8,604 nucleotides of DNA from an archaeon. Lineage in GTDB: Archaea > Asgardarchaeota > Hermodarchaeia > Hermodarchaeales > Hermodarchaeaceae. Positions 1 to 5,774 of the stretch are shown piece by piece. A program made the position numbers and the translations under genes. A model generated the notes under the pieces. That model was not told the origin of the DNA. It was given only the letters and a program-made list of their open reading frames with translations, and ran no database searches. The stretch lies in contig JABXGV010000070.1 of NCBI GenBank assembly GCA_016550485.1, positions 1 to 8,604 on the forward strand, written 5' to 3'. Within the stretch, counting starts at the first letter, position 1. Each line of letters opens with the position of its first letter.

Positions 1-116
1 AAGTATTGTTTTAGGCGTTTCCATGTTATCCAGTATCGAATTATGAGTGGTATCCAAGCGATGAGTAGGATAACATACAACAGTGCTAAAATTCCGTTCA
101 TAATATCAAATTGCAT
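1..116 (-). CDS. N-terminus of a small membrane protein, cut by the window edge
   Basis: An open frame of 38 codons starts with ATG at 116 and runs off the left end without a stop. The protein begins MQFDIMNGIL and has one strongly hydrophobic segment at about residues 8-26. This is followed by a basic, aromatic stretch (RYWITWKRLK), the positive-inside pattern of a membrane anchor with the tail in the cytoplasm. A good Shine-Dalgarno sequence, GAGGGA at 122-127, sits five bases before the ATG, which is the main reason to believe the start. The gene follows the beta-helix gene in the same direction, about 230 bases downstream and beyond a terminator-like hairpin. It is therefore probably a separate unit. 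The family cannot be told from 38 residues. Confidence 0.6.
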   Translation of the reverse strand, partial: MQFDIMNGILALLYVILLIAWIPLIIRYWITWKRLKQY

Positions 117-278
117 CAGATTCCCTCGGTCAAGAAGTATTGCACCTGTCTTGGTAAAAGCTTTTCTGGTTAAAGTATTCATCTTCTAAATGGTAGAGGG
201 CTGAAATTCAGGTTGAATAACGTAGACAAACAATGAGGTATGTGTGACTATTTGGTTCGGTAGTAGTTGACGTATTAT

Positions 279-310
279 AAAAAAGGTTGAGGGGGCGGGT
301 GTTACCCGCC
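279..310 (-). terminator. Hairpin plus T-run terminator after the beta-helix gene
   Basis: Read on the minus strand, a perfect 7-bp stem (GGCGGGT / ACCCGCC, positions 294-300 and 304-310, 3-base loop) is followed eight bases later by six T at 279-284. It lies 34 bases beyond the stop codon of the beta-helix gene. Archaeal termination relies mainly on the U-rich tract, and the stem would add to it. The same T-run is followed by ATAAT and could also be read as a TATA-like element for the left-edge gene, so the two roles are not fully separable. Confidence 0.6.
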
Positions 311-343
311 TTTGAATTGTCTGTGTGGTTTTTCTTCACTGGG

Positions 344-1483
344 TTAGGGGTGCATGGATTGGATTAGTTCGTGGAGTTGTTGGATGGCGTCCTTGATGTC
401 TTGACCGAGTTCGTTTCCTTGTTGCATGTTGTTTACGCCTGTGATGATGTTGTCGAGTCCTCCGATATCTAAGACGTGTTCTCTTCCTTCACCAACGACT
501 ATGCAATACGATGAGTAGTAGAGGACGATTTCAGCTAGTCCGGGATTGAATGTTGCCAGATTATTGCCCAGGATTGTCCACCTGTCGGAGTAAAGGCTGA
601 AGATCCCACCATACCCTGTGCCTGTGAAGCGGTTGTTAGTGATGACGACATCTGCAGTGATAGTGCCGTACACTGAACAATATGCCATGTCGTGGAAATG
701 GTTCTTGGTGATGGCGTACTGTGTGTTTGGAGTATAAGCAAGGATGATGCCAATTGACCCAGTGGTTAGGGAGTTGTGGGAAATTAGTATCTTCGAATCG
801 ATAACGCGTTCCACTCCAATGCCTATATCGACATTCTCGAAGGAGCATCGTGACACGGCAAGGTCCCCTGAGCTATATGCATTGATATCTACTTCCCAGA
901 AGTATATTGCATCGGCAACATTTCGTCCCTCATAGTTACCGTAGTGTGCTTTGAATCCTACTCGTTCGATATTTGCTAAGCCTATGTCCCCTGTGATGAA
1001 GATGATGTCAGCGATACTGGTATAATATGCCCCGAACCACCAGGGGTCTACGGGGTTTTGGGGTGTGATGTCAAATTGCATGTCGGAGATAGTGAAGTCA
1101 CCGTCTTCAAATTTGAAGAAGTAGTTCCATTGGAGACCTCCAAAGTACTCGTAAATTACCGGGCCTCCCGGGATAACGTCGATTGTTGTGGATTTCTTAC
1201 CTGCCCCGTTGAAGGTGCCATGGAAATCATCGGCTTCGATGTGAGTACAGTAGAAGTTTCCAGCGGTTAGGTGAATTGTATCACCGGGTGCAGCGTTGTC
1301 AAAGGCGCCTTGGATGTTAGAGGTGTCATCGATTCCGGTGGGTAGAATCGTCCAGGTTTGAGTGATTGGATCATAGCTTACATGTGAATCAGCAGCAACT
1401 TGTCCTTGGGACGTAGTTGAGAGAAGAAATAACAGGGTTAGTCCAATCACTAGTGTTACAACTTTTCTCGTCCTATTAATCAT
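344..1483 (-). CDS. Secreted right-handed parallel beta-helix protein (NosD/pectate-lyase-like fold)
   Basis: A 379-residue protein with an N-terminal signal peptide: basic MINRTRKVV, a hydrophobic core at residues 9-22, and a likely cleavage site near residue 30. The mature part opens with a typical beta-helix entry motif, IQGAFDNAAPGDTIHLTAG, at about 57-75. About ten short rungs follow, marked by N/G/I-rich turns such as ISHNSLTTGSIGI, ITKNHFHD and ITNNRFTGTGYGGI (233-293). Families with this fold bind or cleave polysaccharide or act as surface adhesins. I see no convincing catalytic site, so no substrate is claimed. The C-terminus (354-377) looks like an amphipathic helix. There is no transmembrane anchor or sorting signal, which suggests release or non-covalent surface attachment. 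The ATG start is supported by GAGGGA at 1491-1496, seven bases upstream. A TATA-like box lies at 1548-1555 and a terminator follows at 279-310. It is probably monocistronic. Confidence 0.85.
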   Translation of the reverse strand: MINRTRKVVTLVIGLTLLFLLSTTSQGQVAADSHVSYDPITQTWTILPTGIDDTSNIQGAFDNAAPGDTIHLTAGNFYCTHIEADDFHGTFNGAGKKSTTIDVIPGGPVIYEYFGGLQWNYFFKFEDGDFTISDMQFDITPQNPVDPWWFGAYYTSIADIIFITGDIGLANIERVGFKAHYGNYEGRNVADAIYFWEVDINAYSSGDLAVSRCSFENVDIGIGVERVIDSKILISHNSLTTGSIGIILAYTPNTQYAITKNHFHDMAYCSVYGTITADVVITNNRFTGTGYGGIFSLYSDRWTILGNNLATFNPGLAEIVLYYSSYCIVVGEGREHVLDIGGLDNIITGVNNMQQGNELGQDIKDAIQQLHELIQSMHP

Positions 1484-1547
1484 TGATTAATCCCTCAGCT
1501 GGCCGCGTTGTAATGCAACCAACAAACCCGCTTCTCCTGATATGTTG

Positions 1548-1555
1548 TATATAAG
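1548..1555 (-). promoter_or_regulatory. TATA box, probably for the beta-helix gene
   Basis: On the minus strand the sequence reads CTTATATA, close to the archaeal TATA consensus. A transcription start about 26 bases downstream, near 1525, would give the beta-helix gene a leader of about 40 bases that contains its Shine-Dalgarno sequence. The core is nearly symmetrical (TATATA), so it could also serve the plus-strand helix-turn-helix ORF at 1650, with a start near 1578. No clear BRE is visible on either side. Confidence 0.5.
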
Positions 1556-1565
1556 AGTGTAGGCA

Positions 1566-1579
1566 TCCACCTTGGTGGA
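1566..1579. repeat. Inverted repeat TCCACC-TT-GGTGGA between the divergent genes
   Basis: Two perfect 6-base arms are separated by two bases. They lie about 25 bases to the plus-strand side of the TATA element at 1548-1555, where a plus-strand transcript would start. The position would suit an operator or a small 5' hairpin. A match this short can arise by chance, and there is no second copy in the gap to support it. Confidence 0.25.
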
Positions 1580-1649
1580 GGCTGCTCCTTCAAGTGAGTA
1601 GTTATGAGTGGAGGTAGATATTTAGGGGGCGGATTAGAGAGTCAATGGT

Positions 1650-1832
1650 GTGGAGGGTCACATACACATCGATGTGACAGACACACTGCTCATCCGACAT
1701 CTGGGCGTGAACTGTCGGCAATCGTATCAGATCCTAGCTCGTTGGCTGGGGCTTACGGTGAACGCGATTAAGAACCGAGTGGGCAAGCTCCTCGAAGTGG
1801 GAGCCATTGGGTTGTTCACTCTAGAACTGTGA
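1650..1832 (+). CDS. 60-residue AsnC/Lrp-type helix-turn-helix ORF, probably a truncated regulator
   Basis: The product is almost exactly one winged helix-turn-helix unit of the AsnC/Lrp kind. It has DTLLIRHLGVNCRQSYQ (helix 1 and turn), ILARWLGLTVNAIKNRVGKL (the two DNA-binding helices) and LEVGAIGLFTLEL (start of the wing). AsnC/Lrp proteins are usually about 150 residues with a ligand-binding RAM domain after the HTH. Here the frame stops at TGA right after the wing, and none of the three frames downstream resumes a recognisable domain. The first start is GTG at 1650. A second GTG at 1674 would give a more family-like beginning (MTDTLLIRHLG). Neither has a convincing Shine-Dalgarno sequence at normal spacing, and a stop at 1635 excludes an earlier start. 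It is the only plus-strand gene candidate here. It is either a mini DNA-binding protein or the remnant of a larger regulator. The HTH assignment is firm; expression is not. Confidence 0.55.
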   Translation: MEGHIHIDVTDTLLIRHLGVNCRQSYQILARWLGLTVNAIKNRVGKLLEVGAIGLFTLEL

Positions 1833-1861
1833 AGTTCCGTGCCCAATATAGGTAAGGATTG

Positions 1862-1867
1862 TTTTTT
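1862..1867 (+). terminator. T-run after the helix-turn-helix ORF
   Basis: Six consecutive T lie 30 bases beyond the TGA of the helix-turn-helix ORF on the plus strand. Short oligo-T tracts are sufficient terminators in many archaea. No stable hairpin precedes it. If used, it would stop plus-strand transcription before it entered the convergent gene on the minus strand. Confidence 0.3.
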
Positions 1868-1874
1868 ATGTGAA

Positions 1875-1964
1875 TTAGTTCACCACGATTACGATAGTAC
1901 CCCAGCATACTACAATCCCAAATGCTACAAAGACGATTAATCGGTTGATAGACTCTCTAGCATC
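1875..1964 (-). other. In-frame transmembrane tail after the TAG stop of the triplicated-domain gene
   Basis: Directly after the TAG at 1965-1967 the same frame stays open for 29 codons (1878-1964) and ends with TAA at 1875-1877. The encoded peptide begins DARESINR and continues with an unbroken 20-residue hydrophobic helix starting LIVFVAFGIV, followed by a single Asn. That is the architecture of a C-terminal tail anchor. The stretch contains no ATG, GTG or TTG codon in frame, so it cannot be translated as a separate gene by ordinary initiation. It can be made only by UAG readthrough, or else it is the detached end of an ancestral longer gene. The open frame and the helix are direct observations; the use is unknown. 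Confidence 0.6.
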
Positions 1965-3386
1965 CTATTGTCTTGTAGCTTGATGGTAAAGGTCCTCGAA
2001 GAAATCACCAAATTGTTTCTTCCGCTGGTTAAAGGCGTCTTTGGTTTCTAGGTATTCTTTGCATCGTACTACCTGGAAGACCCAGCGTTGCTTTTCCTTG
2101 GGAGTATCTGGCAGAGAGTTATGTAAATCCACTTTCTGTTTCCTATTCTTGAATCTCGTGATGAGTGAATAAGGAATGTAACCAGTGTGATGCTTAGATG
2201 GGGCTCCATAAATGTTTGAGAAAGCGAAGCCATTGTTTGTAAGCACAATCGCGCCCAATTTACGACTTTCTCTCCCAGTAAATGTCACTATGTAGGATTT
2301 TGATGTATAGATTGGCGTATCTTTTGGTGGGATGAGAGATTGCAGATGCTGTGGAAGGAACTCAAGGGGGATGTAGAAGGACTCAGATTGCCTGCGAGCT
2401 AGCTTGACGGTTTGTGCGACTTCCTCTAGCCGCTGTTGATAGAGTTGTTCAAAAATAAAACCGAATTGGCGTTTACGCCATTCCCAAGCGGTTTCAGGTT
2501 CTATTGGTTTGTGAATTTGCCGCATGGTTTTTATTACCCACCCTCGCTCTCCGTCGTGTTTATCACAAGGAGTGTGGACAATTCTTACCTGATGTTCCTG
2601 ATTGTCAAATTCGTGGATTAACTCGTATGGAATGATGTCTCTCAAAGCCTTTGACCGGGCATCATCTTTAATCATTGAGAGAAGATCAATTACAAGAGAC
2701 CCGGAGTAGGAGCTCCGCTTCCGACGGCGATCTTTTGTGTCCCATCTGGCGGAAATATGAACACTCGTGTCTGTAAGGACTACAAAGCCGAATTGGACAC
2801 GACCACCAAAGCCTGTTTTCACGATTTTAGCAAAGGAGCTGTAAAACATAGTCTCCGTGGATGAACACATACCTCCGATTTTGGAAGTAGGAACATAGAG
2901 GTGGTGACCTACTCTGGGGATTCCCCAAGCTGTGGCGTCCTTATAGAGGGATTCAAAAACGGCTCCAAACTTTGATTTGCGTTTGGAGAATCCCCTTCTA
3001 GTCTCGCCATCTTCTTTGCACTGTTCCACCTCGAAAATCCATCCCTGTGTTTCTTTAGATTGTTCCTCCAAGGTGTGTTTGACCTCAACCTTCTCTTCCT
3101 TATCCTCGAAGTCGTAGATGAGCCGATAAGGAATATAGTCTAGAACAACGTCTTCATCGACCGGGCTCGCTTCGTCGGATTCCTTCACCGCCCTGAATGC
3201 AAAGCCTTTATCCGTTAACACTAACTCGCCAGATCTCTGGGATTTGAAAAAGCCTGAAAGACCTGTTTCCTTTACTCGGGCTTTACTAGTATAATGGATG
3301 GTGTCTTCAATGGGAATCAGAGTTTCGAGCTTTGGATGCAGAGATTTCACTGGTATATAGAGGTATGTGGGAATATCTTCGCCCAT
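1965..3386 (-). CDS. Protein with three tandem copies of an unrecognised, possibly PH/GRAM-like domain
   Basis: A 473-residue protein consisting of three divergent repeats at about residues 8-150, 162-318 and 336-469. Each copy has the same landmarks in order: a YIP-type strand at its start; a strand-turn-strand (ELVLTDKGFAF 54-64, FVVLTDTSVHI 201-211, AIVLTNNGFAF 379-389); IPYxLI (85-90, 252-257, 404-409); a charged segment ending in a W-containing strand; and a C-terminal helix (SKRKSKFGAVFESLY ending at 148, EWRKRQFGFIFEQLY at 316, NQRKKQFGDFFEDLY at 467). The order of strands plus closing helix suggests a PH/GRAM-like beta-barrel, by pattern only. Copy 2 carries a basic insert (RRRKRSS near 221-227) that could bind acidic lipids or nucleic acid. 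There is no signal peptide. ATG at 3386 is chosen over TTG at 3398 because the TATA box at 3418-3425 puts the transcript start near 3395. An in-frame membrane helix follows its TAG stop. Base composition is more AT-rich than the genes to its right. Confidence 0.85.
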   Translation of the reverse strand: MGEDIPTYLYIPVKSLHPKLETLIPIEDTIHYTSKARVKETGLSGFFKSQRSGELVLTDKGFAFRAVKESDEASPVDEDVVLDYIPYRLIYDFEDKEEKVEVKHTLEEQSKETQGWIFEVEQCKEDGETRRGFSKRKSKFGAVFESLYKDATAWGIPRVGHHLYVPTSKIGGMCSSTETMFYSSFAKIVKTGFGGRVQFGFVVLTDTSVHISARWDTKDRRRKRSSYSGSLVIDLLSMIKDDARSKALRDIIPYELIHEFDNQEHQVRIVHTPCDKHDGERGWVIKTMRQIHKPIEPETAWEWRKRQFGFIFEQLYQQRLEEVAQTVKLARRQSESFYIPLEFLPQHLQSLIPPKDTPIYTSKSYIVTFTGRESRKLGAIVLTNNGFAFSNIYGAPSKHHTGYIPYSLITRFKNRKQKVDLHNSLPDTPKEKQRWVFQVVRCKEYLETKDAFNQRKKQFGDFFEDLYHQATRQ

Positions 3387-3417
3387 ATTCCGTCCCAATG
3401 GAACATTTGTGGGGGCA

Positions 3418-3425
3418 TATATAAA
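3418..3425 (-). promoter_or_regulatory. TATA box of the triplicated-domain gene
   Basis: The minus strand reads TTTATATA, a perfect archaeal TATA box. Transcription would start about 26 bases downstream, near 3395. This leaves a leader of roughly nine bases before ATG 3386 and places the upstream TTG at 3398 outside the transcript. The gene is thus probably nearly leaderless and has its own promoter. The preceding bases (CCTCCAGA) do not make a strong BRE. The remaining gap between this gene and the next one to the right (about 250 bases) shows no other convincing element or gene. Confidence 0.65.
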
Positions 3426-3647
3426 TCTGGAGGATTGGAGCTAAGGGCAGTGAATACAGTCCTTTTCGCCTCGAATTATAGAGATTCCCGATTTCGATAC
3501 AAGGCACAAGACCTAGTGCAACAGTCCAATGACCCACATCTATGGCGTAATAAGAAACCTTAACCGCTTCCTTGATGTGTGCTGTCAGTATTAAGGACGT
3601 TTTGATAGAGAGCAACGATTCAGCACTTCTCCGAGTTGTAGAGGTGT

Positions 3648-5645
3648 CTAGCTTCCGATGAAGGCTAGGATTAGTGCGGTGATGATGCCGGCGCCGCCGA
3701 AGGACATGAGGGTGACGAGGTTGGGGAAGGGGTGGTCCTTTACGCCTTGGACCCTGAGCATTTCCTGGGCGACGATGTCCTTGACGATGCGTCGTTCATC
3801 GGGGCTGGTGAGGAGGACGGGGGAGTCTGAGTGGGTGATGTCCAAGAGGGGGATGAGCCGCCATTGTTTCTTGTCGATGGCGGACCAGATGAGGGTGAAG
3901 GAGAGGTGGAGGAGGGGTTTGAGGAGTTGTCGGACTTTGAGGGGCTGGTCGATGAGGCTGTTGAGCGCCTGGTTTGATTCAGAGGGGGTTCGAGTTGTCC
4001 AGGTGCGGGGAGTGAGGGCGCTCTGGGGGAGGGTGGATGGGGTGCTGGGGTCGTATTCGTCGCCCCGTCGACAGTTGAGCATGAGGGCGGCGACGGCTTT
4101 GAGGCAGATTCCGCCGAACCAGTCGTCGGGGTCTTGGAGCTCGTTGATGAGTCGGTAACGTATGGTTTTCTGTAAGGCTTCGGGATGGCGGAAGGTACAG
4201 GGGATTGTGGCGTCCTTTTCCGGGAGGATTTCTTCGAGCTTTTGCTGGTGGACCTCGTCGAGGTCAGGTCGTCCCAGGAGCCTGGTTGCCCAGCCGGGGA
4301 GCCTTGCGGAGAGGTCGCCGGTGCGGTGGCGGAAGAGGTCGCTGAAGGCGGACCAGTAGTGGGCAGGAGGGGTGGGCATGCTGGTGGTGATGGTGTGGGC
4401 GAGTCCGCGGACGCTGTGGAGGCGGGGGGCTTCGTAGATGAGGTGGTGGTCCCAGATCCATTGGAAGCTGTTGGTGAAGCACCAGTAGAACCAGTTGAGC
4501 CAGGGGTTGCCAGACAGTGCCCAGATGTTGTGGGGTCCGGGTTCGTGGCGGCGGAGCCATCGGCTGGCGGTGGCAGCAGCGGCTGCCATTCGTTCGGGTT
4601 GGACCAAGAATTCGTCTAGCTTGACTTGGGAGATGTTTGCCCAGATGTAGGGTATCTTGTCGATGGGAATGTAAGGGGCGAGACTGAATTTGGCTTGGCG
4701 TTCGAGTATGGAGCGGGGGGTCCAATGGTCCTTGTGAACCTGGTGTTCAGCGATGTATTTTGCGGATTGCAGCATCTGGTCGAGGCCGCGTTGGAGCAGA
4801 GTGGGAAGCATGTCAAAGACTTCCTTTTTGTGGCGGCTGAGCCCCCAGACTTTCAGGGCTTCGTGGAGCCATTCGCTGACGCTGGTGAGGCGTCGTTGGG
4901 TGAGGGTTCTCCACTCGCTGGTGGGGTCTGGAACCAGGAGCTGGTGGAAGTGGGTTTCGTTACCCAGGTAGAGTTGGTCGAGGTTTTCTTCGAGGCTTTG
5001 GAGCTGGTTCTCGGCGAAGTCCTTCCATTTGCGGATGGCGAGGAGGCCGGGGACTTCGACGAGGGTGATGAAGATGACCAGGCTCAGGACGAAGCACAGC
5101 CCGATGACCTGTAGGGTGAGGTTGACCTCCAGCGGAAAGGCGAGTGCTTTGGAGATAAGCAGGATGGGTGGGATGAAGAGGAGCGCACGGGCTACTTGAC
5201 GCCGTGCCTGTTCAGGTGGGCAGAGTTTGGGCTTTAAGGTGAGGTCGAGGATGTCATAGGTTGCGATTGCCCAGCACGTCGCGAGAAGGACCCATGTGAT
5301 GACATCATAGCCAAGGGGGAACGCCACACCCCAAGAGGTAATTGTGCCCACGAGGAATTGGAGTACTATTAGTGTATAGGCAGCGAGAAGGGGGAGTATC
5401 ATCCGTTTAGATCGGAGGTCTATCTTGGTGTAATGGATGTATTCTGCCAGGACCAGTATTCCCGCGAGGGCGAGAAGGAGAAGACCAAGACCTGGAACCA
5501 TAAGCAGTAGAGTGATAGGTCTAACGAAGTGGAAGGCGAGGAGAAGAAAGAGGAACAGGTACGAGTAGAGGCGGTTGCTGATGCACCACTGGGCTAGCCG
5601 GTTGCGTCTCTGAGTGCGGCTTGTGGGTCGGGGAGTATCGATCAA
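3648..5645 (-). CDS. Large orphan membrane protein, six N-terminal spans and one C-terminal span
   Basis: A 665-residue protein of no family I recognise. After a basic N-terminus (RTQRRNR) there are six hydrophobic segments at about 26-43, 45-70, 82-104, 113-135, 153-172 and 176-200. The middle, about residues 205-640, is a long soluble region rich in Trp, Arg, His and Leu, with helix-like heptads near 208-230 and W-rich patches (NPWLNWFYW, 380-388; FQWIW, 394-398). A final glycine-containing span lies at about 642-663, with only two residues after it. With the basic N-terminus inside, the soluble region would be cytoplasmic and tethered at both ends. The TTG start at 5645 is supported by GAGGTGA at 5655-5661 and by an in-frame stop just upstream at 5655; the next Met would lose the first spans. 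The gene is GC-rich and lies 129 bases downstream of the KaiC-like ATPase in the same direction. This suggests, but does not prove, a shared function. Confidence 0.85.
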   Translation of the reverse strand: MIDTPRPTSRTQRRNRLAQWCISNRLYSYLFLFLLLAFHFVRPITLLLMVPGLGLLLLALAGILVLAEYIHYTKIDLRSKRMILPLLAAYTLIVLQFLVGTITSWGVAFPLGYDVITWVLLATCWAIATYDILDLTLKPKLCPPEQARRQVARALLFIPPILLISKALAFPLEVNLTLQVIGLCFVLSLVIFITLVEVPGLLAIRKWKDFAENQLQSLEENLDQLYLGNETHFHQLLVPDPTSEWRTLTQRRLTSVSEWLHEALKVWGLSRHKKEVFDMLPTLLQRGLDQMLQSAKYIAEHQVHKDHWTPRSILERQAKFSLAPYIPIDKIPYIWANISQVKLDEFLVQPERMAAAAATASRWLRRHEPGPHNIWALSGNPWLNWFYWCFTNSFQWIWDHHLIYEAPRLHSVRGLAHTITTSMPTPPAHYWSAFSDLFRHRTGDLSARLPGWATRLLGRPDLDEVHQQKLEEILPEKDATIPCTFRHPEALQKTIRYRLINELQDPDDWFGGICLKAVAALMLNCRRGDEYDPSTPSTLPQSALTPRTWTTRTPSESNQALNSLIDQPLKVRQLLKPLLHLSFTLIWSAIDKKQWRLIPLLDITHSDSPVLLTSPDERRIVKDIVAQEMLRVQGVKDHPFPNLVTLMSFGGAGIITALILAFIGS

Positions 5646-5654
5646 GATCCAACC

Positions 5655-5661
5655 TCACCTC
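5655..5661 (-). promoter_or_regulatory. Ribosome binding site that fixes the TTG start of the 665-residue membrane protein
   Basis: On the minus strand GAGGTGA is complementary to seven bases of the usual 16S rRNA 3' end and sits nine bases before the TTG at 5643-5645. Its last three bases are also the in-frame TGA stop, so no longer protein is possible. This makes TTG the most credible start despite being a rare codon. Confidence 0.7.
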
Positions 5662-5705
5662 TATCGGTATGGTCCTGTGCCTCTATGTTCTTAAAATCTA
5701 TTAAG

Positions 5706-5717
5706 TGTATACGCTTT
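5706..5717 (-). promoter_or_regulatory. Weak candidate promoter of the 665-residue membrane protein
   Basis: The minus strand reads AAAG followed by CGTATACA (TATA-like at 5706-5713). A purine/A-rich stretch just upstream (AAACAAAG) could act as BRE. A start about 26 bases downstream would leave a leader of about 38 bases containing the Shine-Dalgarno sequence. The TATA match is imperfect, so the gene may instead be transcribed from the ATPase gene upstream. Confidence 0.25.
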
Positions 5718-5774
5718 GTTTGGTTAAGCTAGACGTAGAGGAGGGATATGACTGGGATTGCCTTCTGATTCAAC

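Noticed and set aside
1665..1676. Perfect 12-base palindrome CACATCGATGTG at the alternative start of the helix-turn-helix ORF
   Set aside because: About two perfect 12-base palindromes are expected by chance in 8.6 kb, and there is no second copy to suggest an operator.
1833..1940. Continuation of the helix-turn-helix frame past its TGA, giving a Cys-containing peptide
   Set aside because: The peptide matches no regulator domain and is antisense to the better-supported transmembrane tail, so readthrough of this TGA is not proposed.
1635..1959. 9-base inverted repeat TAGAGAGTC / GACTCTCTA flanking the helix-turn-helix ORF, considered as ends of a small mobile element
   Set aside because: The match does not extend beyond nine bases, there is no target duplication and no transposase; likely coincidence.
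3294..3563. 89-codon plus-strand open frame
   Set aside because: Antisense to the start of the triplicated-domain gene and its promoter; no domain and no start signal.
3307..3615. 102-codon minus-strand open frame beginning with TTG in the gap and overlapping the triplicated-domain gene
   Set aside because: No Shine-Dalgarno sequence, most of its second half lies in another frame of a well-supported gene, the composition resembles no domain, and the TATA box at 3418-3425 sits inside it.
3399..3647. Search for a tRNA or structured RNA in the gap between the two large genes
   Set aside because: No GGTTCGANNCC-type box, no cloverleaf-compatible stems and no long hairpin were seen; only the TATA box is supported.
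3658..5114. Several long plus-strand open frames (for example 4185-4619 and 4626-5114)
   Set aside because: They are antisense to the GC-rich membrane-protein gene, rich in V/G/E as expected for shadow frames, and overlap each other.
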